The translations under genes were made by a program, and so were the position numbers. This document shows, in pieces, positions 1 through 6,101 of a stretch of 6,101 nt of DNA. The notes beneath the pieces are model-generated. The model was not told where the DNA came from, made no database searches, and saw only the letters and a list, made by a program, of their open reading frames with translations. Each line of letters opens with the position of its first letter. Position 1 is the stretch's first letter. This DNA comes from Lachnospiraceae bacterium. GTDB taxonomy: Bacteria; Bacillota_A; Clostridia; Lachnospirales; Lachnospiraceae. The stretch spans positions 1 through 6,101 of the forward strand of contig JAFPAZ010000010.1 of the NCBI GenBank assembly GCA_017390645.1, in the 5' to 3' direction.

Positions 1-38
1 CCTCTAATATTTCATCAAAGAAGTTTCAATGCAATCCC

Positions 39-1352
39 TTAAAACTTCACCTTTATCGTCGTTCCTTCTCCTTCTTCGCTCACCAATGTAATCCTTGCAT
101 CATGAATCGCCACGATATGTTTCACAATGGCAAGTCCAAGTCCGGTTCCACCGGTTTCTTTAGAACGACTCTTATCCACCCGGTAAAATCTCTCGAAAAT
201 TCTCTCCTGATGTTCCTTCGGTATTCCAATCCCGGTATCACTCACCGTCAAAGTAGGACAATTTTCCTCCATCCCTACCTTTAACGTCACACTTCCATCC
301 TTCTTATTATATCGGATGGCATTTTCACAAAGATTCATAATCAGTTCCGAGATTAAATCCCTGTTTCCCCGTATTTCACAGGCTTCACCAATACAGGAAA
401 AACGAATTGCCTTTTTCCCCGCATTGATAGACAGAGGTTTCGTACATTCCATGGCAACCTCAAAAAGATTTATCTCCTCCATCTGAATATGCCCTTCCAT
501 CCGGTCTAATTCAGAAAGATTAATGATATCATTAATCAGGCGCACCAGTCTGTCCGAATTTTGACGGATTTCTTTCGCAAATTCAATGGTTTTTAACTCA
601 TCCACCATTTTGTTTTCAATCAACTCTGCATAACCGGAAATAGCGGTAAGAGGAGTTTTTAACTCATGGGAAACATTTGCAGTAAAATCCTGTCTCATTT
701 TTGCAGCTTCTAATATATTTTCATGCTGGGAACGTATGGTAGATACAAAAGGAACCAATTCCTTATATACAGCCACCTGACTGTAATCATCCAGATTCTT
801 TGCAAGCATATTAATGGGCTGGATTAATTTCTTCGTAACAAAATGAGAGATTAAAATACATATAAAAATCATAACAACCATAATCAGAAGAATCAATGGA
901 ATTGCGGATTCTAACATACTAAAGAGGTTGCCCGCCTCTTTTGCCACACGGATGACCGTTCCATCTTCTAACTTCAGGGCATAATAGTAGGTATTGATAT
1001 TCATGGTATCCGAATTACGGATTGCTTCCCCAGTTCCATTTTTCAATGCTCCTTCTACCTCAGGACGGGTAGCATGGTTATCCATCCCTCCTATATCAAC
1101 ATTGTTGTCAAATAATACGGTTCCATCCACGTCAATCCAGGTAATTCTCAATTCAGGAATCTGAAAATCCTCCGAATCTATCTTTTCCCTTGCAAAAACA
1201 TAGGAATTCTTCAATACCTCTGCTTCTAACCGCAATCCATCTAATACCTGCTCCCGGAATACATTGTAAAGAATCCAGACCATAAGCGCCATGGTAGTGA
1301 GAATTGCTATAATGGTAATGATAATAAATTGTATGTTAATCCTGCGTTTCAT
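39..1352 (-). CDS. phoR: PhoR-type membrane sensor histidine kinase
   Basis: This is a 437-residue sensor kinase that should autophosphorylate on histidine and pass the phosphate to the adjacent regulator. A membrane segment at about 8-31 is followed by an extracytoplasmic domain (about 32-148), a second membrane segment (about 149-171) and a short linker. The catalytic core is complete: H-box SHELKTPLT (His229), N-box around ENAIRYN (Asn344), G1 box DTGIGI (372-377), F-box RIFERFYRVD (384-393) and G2 box GGTGLGLAIV (401-410). There is little room for a cytoplasmic PAS domain between the second membrane segment and the H-box, unlike longer PhoR proteins. The ATG at 1352 overlaps the regulator stop as ATGA; a GTG at 1403 in the same frame would add 17 residues lying over the regulator's 3' end and is less likely. 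The PhoR assignment depends on the pst neighbours, because the kinase core alone does not reveal the signal. Confidence 0.9.
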   Translation of the reverse strand: MKRRINIQFIIITIIAILTTMALMVWILYNVFREQVLDGLRLEAEVLKNSYVFAREKIDSEDFQIPELRITWIDVDGTVLFDNNVDIGGMDNHATRPEVEGALKNGTGEAIRNSDTMNINTYYYALKLEDGTVIRVAKEAGNLFSMLESAIPLILLIMVVMIFICILISHFVTKKLIQPINMLAKNLDDYSQVAVYKELVPFVSTIRSQHENILEAAKMRQDFTANVSHELKTPLTAISGYAELIENKMVDELKTIEFAKEIRQNSDRLVRLINDIINLSELDRMEGHIQMEEINLFEVAMECTKPLSINAGKKAIRFSCIGEACEIRGNRDLISELIMNLCENAIRYNKKDGSVTLKVGMEENCPTLTVSDTGIGIPKEHQERIFERFYRVDKSRSKETGGTGLGLAIVKHIVAIHDARITLVSEEGEGTTIKVKF

Positions 1353-2017
1353 TCCATCACATACCCCACATTTCTCACGGTACGGATTTTGGTCCCCGCA
1401 CACCCAAGTTTTTGTCTTAATGTTTTTATGTGCATATCCACAGTACGGGATTCTCCTTCAAATTCCGTATCCCAGACATGCTCCATGATCACATCCCTTG
1501 ATAAAACCACGCCCTTATTGGACATTAACAACTTTAACAATTCGTATTCCTTATAGGTTAAGTCCACCGGCTCTTCCTCCACATACACCATATGCCTTTC
1601 ATTATCTAAAAACACATTGTCTATCTGAAGTGTTTTCTGCTCTTCTTTTAATGTTCTCCGAAGAAGCGCTTTCACTCTGCTAATGAGTTCCATAACCGAA
1701 AAAGGCTTCTTTATGTAATCATCTGCTCCGTCGTCCAGCCCCTTTATCATATCCATTTCCGTAGTTTTTGCAGTTACCATAATCACCGGAAGGCGCTTTG
1801 TTGCAGGACTTTTCCGAAGTTTTTTTACGATTTCATTCCCATTTTCATCTGGAAGCATAACGTCTAGAATCACAAGATCTGGTACAATTTCCTCTATTTT
1901 TTTATAAAAATCCCTTGCAGTTTCAAAAGCCAGCACCATGTAGTTGCTGTTTTTTAATGCAATGGTTTCAATTTCCCTAATATTACTGTCATCTTCTACG
2001 ATATATATCAGTGCCAT
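1349..2017 (-). CDS. phoP: OmpR/PhoB-family response regulator (phosphate regulon type)
   Basis: This 222-residue two-domain regulator has the usual family length. The receiver domain (about 1-120) has the acidic pocket Glu8-Asp9-Asp10, the phosphoacceptor Asp52 in LDVMLP, the switch Thr82 and the conserved Lys104-Pro105. The C-terminal winged-helix DNA-binding domain (about 128-222) contains DLTYKEYELL, the recognition-helix region SRTVDMHIKTLRQKL (190-204) and the terminal hairpin TVRNVGYV. The ATG start has a near-ideal AGGAGG seven bases upstream. The stop overlaps the start of the histidine kinase by ATGA, so the two are probably translationally coupled and form a cognate pair. By family and context it would activate pst genes when phosphate is low. 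The gene is called phoP in Bacillus and phoB in proteobacteria; the choice of symbol is by context, since OmpR-family regulators are hard to tell apart by sequence alone. Confidence 0.9.
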   Translation of the reverse strand: MALIYIVEDDSNIREIETIALKNSNYMVLAFETARDFYKKIEEIVPDLVILDVMLPDENGNEIVKKLRKSPATKRLPVIMVTAKTTEMDMIKGLDDGADDYIKKPFSVMELISRVKALLRRTLKEEQKTLQIDNVFLDNERHMVYVEEEPVDLTYKEYELLKLLMSNKGVVLSRDVIMEHVWDTEFEGESRTVDMHIKTLRQKLGCAGTKIRTVRNVGYVME

Positions 2018-2255
2018 AAGGCATCCTCCTTCTTTTTCTTAATGGGATTCGGCTGCCAAAACAACCAAAATATATTTCATCCCTGCTGTATGGACACAGT
2101 GGTACAGCGGACACAAGATATTCTTTCGCCTGTTTTGACACCCGAATCATATTAAGAAAATGTCTGTCAACGCAAATAACATTGTACAGGATATCCCCTA
2201 AATCATCAAGGCTCATTCTAAAATCAAGTGATTCAAAAGAAACAAAAACATCCAT
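1989..2255 (-). CDS. Doubtful small open reading frame in the phoU-regulator gap
   Basis: An 88-codon frame starts at ATG 2255 (MDVFVSFESLDF) and ends inside the regulator gene, overlapping its first 29 bases in another frame. A TTG at 2282 would lengthen it to 97 residues. The middle part (SLDDLGDILYNVICVDRHFLNMIRVSKQAKEYLV) looks like an ordinary soluble protein. The tail is RKRRRMP, which is simply the regulator's ribosome binding site read as codons. There is no good ribosome binding site before either start, I recognise no family, and the frame covers putative regulatory repeats. It may be chance, a decayed gene, or a small real protein; I favour non-coding leader DNA. It is listed because it is the only sizeable frame in this gap. 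Confidence 0.15.
   Translation of the reverse strand: MDVFVSFESLDFRMSLDDLGDILYNVICVDRHFLNMIRVSKQAKEYLVSAVPLCPYSRDEIYFGCFGSRIPLRKRRRMPYGTDIYRRR
2025..2030 (-). promoter_or_regulatory. Ribosome binding site of the response regulator
   Basis: AGGAGG on the minus strand lies seven bases before the ATG at 2017. It fixes the regulator start and shows that this gene has its own strong initiation signal after the long gap behind phoU. Confidence 0.8.
2085..2115. repeat. Short direct and inverted repeats upstream of the regulator
   Basis: The plus strand holds GCTGTA (2085-2090) and its exact inverse TACAGC (2103-2108), separated by 12 bases. GGACACA occurs twice in the same place (2092-2098 and 2109-2115), 17 bases apart. 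The cluster lies about 70-100 bases before the regulator start and downstream of the candidate promoter. It could be an operator or leader hairpin, or chance. Confidence 0.35.
2181..2209 (-). promoter_or_regulatory. Candidate promoter for the regulator-kinase pair
   Basis: On the minus strand, TTGATG (2204-2209, four of six matches to TTGACA) is followed after exactly 17 bases by TACAAT (2181-2186, five of six matches to TATAAT). Transcription would start near 2174, leaving a leader of about 155 bases before the regulator. The spacing is ideal but the -35 is mediocre, and A+T-rich DNA gives such pairs by chance. Confidence 0.35.
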
Positions 2256-2300
2256 TTCACACAAAATACAATAGTTCCACAATTGCCAGATATGGTGATT

Positions 2301-2323
2301 GGGGGCAAAAATATTTTACCCCC
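2301..2323 (-). terminator. G5/C5 hairpin downstream of phoU, possible terminator
   Basis: GGGGG (2301-2305) and CCCCC (2319-2323) form a perfect five-pair stem, extended after a C/A mismatch by AAAA/TTTT around a three-base loop. It lies about 35 bases past the phoU stop, where the transcript would be expected to end or be trimmed. No run of U follows the stem on the minus strand (AATCACC comes next), so it is not a classical intrinsic terminator. It may stabilise the 3' end or terminate only partly. Confidence 0.4.
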
Positions 2324-2358
2324 ATGATTTATATAAAATGAGAAAACATGAAATCTTA

Positions 2359-3009
2359 TTAAGCTTTACGGCTCTTATCATCCAGCGAGAAGATGACCCA
2401 TTCCGCAATATTGGTGGCATGGTCTCCGATTCTTTCAAAGTATTTTGCCACCATAAGGAGATCCGCAGCCTGTTGTCCACAGTTTGCATCCTTATGAATC
2501 ATTTCAACCAGTTCTTCTTTCACCTTTAGAAACAATTCATCCACAATATCGTCATTTTTAATGACTTCTCCGGCTTTTACCATATCATGTTCCACATAGG
2601 CTTCAATACTGTGGATCAACATTTCTATGGTGGTAGATGCCATTTTGCTGATATCCTCTAATTTCTTTACATAAGGCGTATCCGCCAGCAATATGGTAAT
2701 TTCCGAGATATCCACTGCGTGATCTCCGATTCTCTCCATATCCGTAACCATTTTCATGGCTGCAGAAATGACTCTTAAATCCCTTGCCACAGGCTGTTGC
2801 TGCATCAGAAGATTAAAGCATAAATGCTCTATTTTCTTCTCCTCCTGGTCCACTTCTCCATCAGAATTCATAATATATTCTGCCAGCTCCACGTCCTGTT
2901 TTAATAATGCTTCCACTGCCTTTTGAATTCTCTCTTCTATCATGGTACCCATATTCAAAAGTTCCTGATTCAGATTGGAAAGCTGTTCGTCGAATTTTGC
3001 CCGTACCAT
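2359..3009 (-). CDS. phoU: PhoU phosphate transport and signalling regulator
   Basis: This 216-residue protein has the normal PhoU length and the usual opening (KFDEQLSNLNQELL). PhoU is a cytoplasmic, all-helical protein made of two similar three-helix bundles, and both copies of the metal-binding signature are visible: MERIGDHAVDI (91-101) and FERIGDHATNI (191-201). The family restrains the Pst transporter and keeps the PhoR kinase from activating its regulator when phosphate is plentiful. The ATG overlaps the pstB stop by one base (TAATG), and GGGAGG lies eight bases upstream inside the end of pstB, so start and coupling are well supported. No truncation or missing motif is seen. Confidence 0.96.
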   Translation of the reverse strand: MVRAKFDEQLSNLNQELLNMGTMIEERIQKAVEALLKQDVELAEYIMNSDGEVDQEEKKIEHLCFNLLMQQQPVARDLRVISAAMKMVTDMERIGDHAVDISEITILLADTPYVKKLEDISKMASTTIEMLIHSIEAYVEHDMVKAGEVIKNDDIVDELFLKVKEELVEMIHKDANCGQQAADLLMVAKYFERIGDHATNIAEWVIFSLDDKSRKA

Positions 3010-3770
3010 TAACCAAACCTCCCTGTAATATAATCTTCGGTCCTCTTATCCGTAGGATAGGAGAATAACGTTTCCGTGTCCCCAAATTCTACCATTTCTC
3101 CCACAAGAAAAAATGCGGTATCATCCGAAACTCTTGCAGCCTGCTGCATGTTGTGGGTAACCACCACAACGGTATATTTTTTCTTAAGTTCTTCCATTAG
3201 TTCTTCCACTTTTGAAGTTGAAATCGGATCCAATGCCGAAGTTGGCTCATCCATAAGAAGTACTTCCGGCTGTACTGCCAAAGCCCTTGCAATACAGATA
3301 CGCTGCTGCTGACCACCGGATAAACCCAATGCTGATTTTTTCAAACGGTCTTTTACTTCATCAAAAATAGCAGCCCCTCTTAAAGATTCCTCCACAATTT
3401 CATCCAATCTGGCTTTATCCCTGATTCCATGCACCCTCGGACCATAAGCAATGTTATCATAAATACTCATAGGAAATGGATTTGGCTGTTGAAATACCAT
3501 ACCAATCTTCTTTCTAAGAACCGTAGTATTTACATCCCCGGCATAAATATCTTCTCCATCCAGACTGACACTTCCGGTAATCTTTACATGATCCACCAAA
3601 TCATTCATGCGATTTAAGGTTTTCAAAAATGTGGACTTGCCACAACCGGAAGGACCAATAAAAGCTGTGATGCAGTTTTCTTTGATATCCATGCTGACAT
3701 CTTTCAATGCATGATTTTCGCCATAGTAAAGGTTTAGGTTCTGCACCTTAATTTTCACTTTTTTATCCAT
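3009..3770 (-). CDS. pstB: Phosphate ABC transporter ATP-binding protein PstB
   Basis: This 253-residue ATPase powers phosphate import on the inner face of the membrane. All ABC motifs are present: Walker [10 protein letters not shown] (39-47), Q-loop FQQPNPFP (93-100), signature LSGGQQQR (150-157), Walker B LLMDEP with catalytic Glu175, and the H-loop His206. The phosphate subtype is supported by the [19 protein letters not shown] stretch and the ending YITGRFG, both typical of PstB. The chosen ATG is preceded by GGAGG five bases upstream; in-frame upstream starts (TTG 3806, GTG 3803, ATG 3791 and others) would add up to 12 or so residues with no comparable site. It is separated from pstA by a structured spacer, unlike the other pst junctions seen here, and overlaps phoU by one base. 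Confidence 0.96.
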   Translation of the reverse strand: MDKKVKIKVQNLNLYYGENHALKDVSMDIKENCITAFIGPSGCGKSTFLKTLNRMNDLVDHVKITGSVSLDGEDIYAGDVNTTVLRKKIGMVFQQPNPFPMSIYDNIAYGPRVHGIRDKARLDEIVEESLRGAAIFDEVKDRLKKSALGLSGGQQQRICIARALAVQPEVLLMDEPTSALDPISTSKVEELMEELKKKYTVVVVTHNMQQAARVSDDTAFFLVGEMVEFGDTETLFSYPTDKRTEDYITGRFG

Positions 3771-3775
3771 CTTAT

Positions 3776-3780
3776 CCTCC
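3776..3780 (-). promoter_or_regulatory. Ribosome binding site of pstB
   Basis: GGAGG on the minus strand is five bases before the ATG at 3770. It selects this start over several in-frame upstream start codons between 3782 and 3806. Confidence 0.75.
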
Positions 3781-3813
3781 ATAGGTATCATTTTTCTCTT
3801 CACCAAGACACAT

Positions 3814-3902
3814 TCTTAGTCAATTGCGAAACCATGCCTGCATTGTTTTGATTCTTTTGAATCGCTGTCAATAAAATATTATAGTTTTGCAATTAACTAA
3901 GA
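3814..3902 (-). repeat. Long imperfect inverted repeat in the pstA-pstB spacer
   Basis: The 19-base arms TCTTAGTCAATTGCGAAAC (3814-3832) and GTTTTGCAATTAACTAAGA (3884-3902) are inverse copies with two differences. In the minus-strand RNA this gives 17 Watson-Crick pairs, one G-U and one A-C mismatch. The 51-base loop contains a smaller perfect hairpin, GATTC-TTTT-GAATC (3850-3863 on plus). The element starts 13 bases after the pstA stop and ends 43 bases before the pstB start. No U-run follows, so it does not look like a full terminator. Possible roles are RNA processing or 3'-end protection of the pstSCA message, partial attenuation, or a small palindromic intergenic repeat. Confidence 0.75.
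3842..3871 (-). promoter_or_regulatory. Weak candidate internal promoter before pstB
   Basis: A perfect -35 hexamer TTGACA (3866-3871, read on minus) is followed after 18 bases by AACAAT (3842-3847), four of six matches to the -10 consensus. It sits in the loop of the inverted repeat and would allow pstB-phoU to be transcribed apart from pstSCA. The -10 is poor, so this is tentative. Confidence 0.25.
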
Positions 3903-3915
3903 CATATGCTCTCTC

Positions 3916-4779
3916 TTATTCCTTTCGGTTTACATCAAACTTTCTTGCCAAAAGTTTTGTTGCAAAATTTATCAAGAGCACGATTACCAGCAATACCACC
4001 GCAATACCAAATGCTACATCATACTGTCCTTTTGACATACTTAAGTAAAGCTGAATCGTCAAAGTTCCTCCCGAATCAAAGGCTTTCGATAAAAATTCTG
4101 TAAAACTGTCCGGTAACAGATGGGCACTTCCTGCAGTGAATAATAAGGCTGCTGATTCTCCCACAATTCTTCCGATTGCAAGGATGACCCCTGTAATAAT
4201 TCCAGGCATGGCACAAGGAAGCAAAATCGTCCTTATCATGTACCATTTACCGGTTCCTAATCCAATGGCCCCCTGGCGATACCCATCCGGCACCGTTTTT
4301 AAAGCTTCCTGGGTATTCCGCGTAATTAACGGCAGCACCATAAGCACCATGGTAAATGCTCCGGTAAGAAGAGAATACCCAAGCTTTAGAGTCTGACCAA
4401 AGAAAATCATTCCGAACAACCCAAAGATAATGGAAGGAATTCCTGATAAAATCTGAGTTGCCAGTTCTATCAAGGTAACCAGCTTACCCGGCTTTGCATA
4501 TTCATTCAGATATATGGCCGCCCCCACTCCAATCGGAGTTGCAATTAGCATGGTTAACAAAATGATATACAACGTATTTACAATATTTCCTGCAATCCCG
4601 GTTGTTCCCCTAAGTACACTGGTTACACCGGTTAGAAAATCCCATGACACTACACCAAGACCACGATATAAAACATAACCAATCATTCCTAAAAGGAGTA
4701 AAACTACAAATGTGGCGGATAAATAAATTGCCCCATATAACACTCCATCCGCAAAACGCATTTTCTTTTTTCGAATCAT
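3916..4779 (-). CDS. pstA: Phosphate ABC transporter permease PstA
   Basis: This 287-residue membrane protein is one half of the phosphate channel, pairing with PstC and docking on PstB. Hydrophobic segments are visible at about 16-38, 63-90, 104-128, 134-153, 190-216 and 256-274, matching the six-helix family plan. The cytoplasmic coupling loop for the ATPase is at about 158-197 (EALKTVPDGYRQGAIGLGTGKW... LLPCAMPGIITG), and the phosphate-permease motif AIGRIVGESAALLFTAG follows at 201-217. The ATG overlaps the pstC stop by ATGA, with AAGGAG nine bases upstream. It is told apart from PstC by order and by its shorter length, with no long cytoplasmic N-terminus. It is followed by the spacer carrying the inverted repeat. 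Confidence 0.95.
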   Translation of the reverse strand: MIRKKKMRFADGVLYGAIYLSATFVVLLLLGMIGYVLYRGLGVVSWDFLTGVTSVLRGTTGIAGNIVNTLYIILLTMLIATPIGVGAAIYLNEYAKPGKLVTLIELATQILSGIPSIIFGLFGMIFFGQTLKLGYSLLTGAFTMVLMVLPLITRNTQEALKTVPDGYRQGAIGLGTGKWYMIRTILLPCAMPGIITGVILAIGRIVGESAALLFTAGSAHLLPDSFTEFLSKAFDSGGTLTIQLYLSMSKGQYDVAFGIAVVLLVIVLLINFATKLLARKFDVNRKE

Positions 4780-5732
4780 GAGTTTTTCTCCTTTCCCCGA
4801 ATCATTCTGGTCAATATCAGGTTAATCACCATAATAAACACAAACAACACCAGACCAATGGTAAACAACACCTGTCTATGTAATCCGTCGGCATAACTCA
4901 TTTCGCTTACGATGGCTGTGGTTAAGAATCTTACAGAATGAAATGGAAGCGGAAGGTTTACTGAACTTCCTGAAACAAGGCTTATGGCCATTGCTTCCCC
5001 TAAGGCTCTTCCGATCCCTAGCACAATACCTGTCATAATTCCTGACTTTGCCGCCGGAATCACCACCTTAAAAATTGTCTGCATTTTCGTTGCTCCCAGT
5101 GCCAGTGAGGCGGATTTCAGTTTACCATCTACCGCACGAATGGCAGAAACACTCATATTAACTACCGTTGGCAGAATCATGATTGCAAGTACAATAACTG
5201 CAGAAATCAGATTTGCCCCACCGGTATACTGGTGATCCTTGCTCCCTTCAAATACCCACTTTTCCACTTTATACATCCATGGTGTAAGAATCATAATTCC
5301 AAGCAGTCCATAAATTACGGACGGAATTGCTGCTAAAAGTTCCACTGCCGGTTGCACAAGTGCTGCTAATCTTTTTGGTGCTACTTCCGTTAAAAATACT
5401 GCTGTCAATATTCCCAAAGGAACCCCCAGAATAATTGCCATGGTGGTACCGACAAGGGAAGTAAGTATAATATATAAAATGCCAAAACTTGGATTTTCTT
5501 TTGCTGCCGGACGCCACTCCTTTTCAAATAAAATATCGGTAAAACCTACCTCAAAAAGTGCCGGTGTTCCTTTTAAAAACATGTATAGCATAATAGAAAG
5601 AACTGCCACTATGGCAAGAATTGCTGCAACCAAAAAACAATTTTTAGCGAGATTTTCCGAGAAAGCCCGGGGGTGTTTCCCCTGCTTTCCCGATTTTATG
5701 GAACCTGTTTCTTTTTTCATACTAACCTTCAT
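4776..5732 (-). CDS. pstC: Phosphate ABC transporter permease PstC
   Basis: This 318-residue membrane protein is the other permease subunit of the phosphate importer. A basic, polar N-terminus of about 30 residues precedes membrane segments at about 32-54, 86-112, 124-150, 175-196, 230-255 and 288-308. The region between the first two (about 55-85, with GTPALFEVGFTDILFEKEW) is typical of PstC. The ATPase coupling loop is SASLALGATKMQTIFKVVIPAAKSGIMTG (208-235, shown as key parts) and is followed by GIGRALGEAMAISLVSG (239-255). The stated start lies one base after the pstS stop (TAGGATG). A second ATG at 5720 has AAGG five bases before it and may be the true start, which would remove four residues. 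The stop overlaps pstA by ATGA. Confidence 0.94.
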   Translation of the reverse strand: MKVSMKKETGSIKSGKQGKHPRAFSENLAKNCFLVAAILAIVAVLSIMLYMFLKGTPALFEVGFTDILFEKEWRPAAKENPSFGILYIILTSLVGTTMAIILGVPLGILTAVFLTEVAPKRLAALVQPAVELLAAIPSVIYGLLGIMILTPWMYKVEKWVFEGSKDHQYTGGANLISAVIVLAIMILPTVVNMSVSAIRAVDGKLKSASLALGATKMQTIFKVVIPAAKSGIMTGIVLGIGRALGEAMAISLVSGSSVNLPLPFHSVRFLTTAIVSEMSYADGLHRQVLFTIGLVLFVFIMVINLILTRMIRGKEKNS

Positions 5733-5733
5733 C

Positions 5734-6101
5734 CTACTCTGGTAAAATAAGTCCTACTGATTTAATAATTTCTTTTCCTTCTTCTGACTCTATGTATTCA
5801 AAGAATGCCTGTACTGCTTCGCTTTGTTCAGAAATTTCGCCCATGGTCGCCATTACAAAAGGTCTGGATAACATATATTTTCCTGCAATAATGTTTTCTT
5901 CTGTGGCTTCTACTCCATCAATAGAAAGTGCAATGACACTGTCATCTACAACGTCTAAAGATACATATCCAATGGCTCCCGGCGTAGCGGCTACCTGTGC
6001 AAGAACTGCTCCGGTAGAATCTAGTTCATTGGCATAGTTACACTGATCTTCGATTTCAAGAAGTTCTTCAAATGCTGATCTGGTTCCGGAAGAGCTTTCA
6101 C
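5734..6101 (-). CDS. pstS: Phosphate-binding protein PstS, C-terminal part
   Basis: The last 121 residues of a PstS-type substrate-binding protein are present; the N-terminus, with its expected lipoprotein signal, lies beyond the right edge. The fragment opens with ESSSGTRSAFEELL, the conserved SGTR phosphate-ligand motif of PstS. STGAVLAQVAATPGAIGYVSL follows, the usual second-lobe segment, and the end is a short helix with GKEIIKSVGLILPE. It would be anchored outside the membrane and hand phosphate to PstC/PstA. The stop codon TAG is one base from the pstC ATG, with no spacer or hairpin between them. The frame is intact to the window edge. Confidence 0.95.
   Translation of the reverse strand, partial: ESSSGTRSAFEELLEIEDQCNYANELDSTGAVLAQVAATPGAIGYVSLDVVDDSVIALSIDGVEATEENIIAGKYMLSRPFVMATMGEISEQSEAVQAFFEYIESEEGKEIIKSVGLILPE

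Larger units (their letters stand above)
2018..2358. other. Gap between phoU and the response regulator
   Basis: This is about 340 bases without a confident gene. In transcription order it holds the G5/C5 hairpin near the phoU end, a promoter-like TTGATG-17-TACAAT pair, a repeat cluster near 2085-2115 and the regulator's AGGAGG. One weak open frame crosses most of it. The best reading is the end of the pst-phoU transcript followed by the promoter and leader of the regulator-kinase pair. I recognise no tRNA, riboswitch or clear PhoP-box array. Confidence 0.6.

Noticed and set aside
1..38. Terminator after the histidine kinase
   Set aside because: The 38 bases past the stop show no clear GC stem with a U-run; the window ends too soon to judge.
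1353..1403. N-terminal extension of the histidine kinase from GTG 1403
   Set aside because: The added residues are the regulator's conserved C-terminus read in another frame; the ATG at 1352 forms a typical ATGA coupling.
2164..2170. TTGACAG on the minus strand as a -35 element before the regulator
   Set aside because: No acceptable -10 lies 16-18 bases downstream (ATTCGG at 17); the TTGATG/TACAAT pair is better.
2861..3085. 74-codon minus-strand frame bridging pstB and phoU
   Set aside because: It is out of frame with two intact conserved genes that explain the same bases.
3864..3883. CTGTCAATAAAAT on the plus strand as an E. coli-like Pho box
   Set aside because: Only one half-site resembles CTGTCA; the second repeat is missing and the host appears to be a Firmicute with a different PhoP site.
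4136..5235. Plus-strand frames opposite the pstA and pstC coupling loops
   Set aside because: They mirror the permease genes on the other strand and have no independent start signals or recognisable domains.
5440..5745. 101-codon plus-strand open frame opposite pstC and the end of pstS
   Set aside because: It lies wholly opposite well-supported conserved coding sequence and resembles no family; it is an antisense shadow.

Overview
The window is a phosphate-uptake and phosphate-sensing locus from a low-GC Gram-positive bacterium. All genes lie on the minus strand, so transcription runs from high to low coordinates. The A+T-rich codon use, strong GGAGG-type ribosome binding sites and gene order suggest a clostridial, possibly Lachnospiraceae-like, genome. 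That placement is inference from style and protein sequence, not a database match.

In transcription order the genes are: the C-terminal part of pstS (phosphate-binding protein, running off the right edge), pstC and pstA (the two permease subunits), a 145-base spacer, pstB (ATPase), phoU (regulator of the transporter and the kinase), a 340-base spacer, an OmpR-family response regulator (phoP/phoB type) and a membrane histidine kinase (phoR type). The left 38 bases follow the kinase stop codon and show no recognisable feature.

The genes form tightly coupled groups. pstS and pstC are separated by one base, pstC/pstA and regulator/kinase each overlap by ATGA, and pstB/phoU share one base as TAATG. 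PstSCAB would import phosphate at the cost of ATP. PhoU would link transporter state to the kinase, and the kinase/regulator pair would control the pst genes under phosphate limitation. These roles rest on well-known families.

The least explained parts are the two spacers. The pstA-pstB spacer is almost filled by a long imperfect inverted repeat (19-base arms) with a smaller hairpin in its loop. The phoU-regulator spacer has a G5/C5 hairpin, a promoter-like pair, a closely spaced direct repeat with an inverted repeat, and an open reading frame of doubtful status that runs into the regulator gene. I see no RNA gene, CRISPR array, insertion sequence or clearly new system; the core content is a conventional pst-pho locus.
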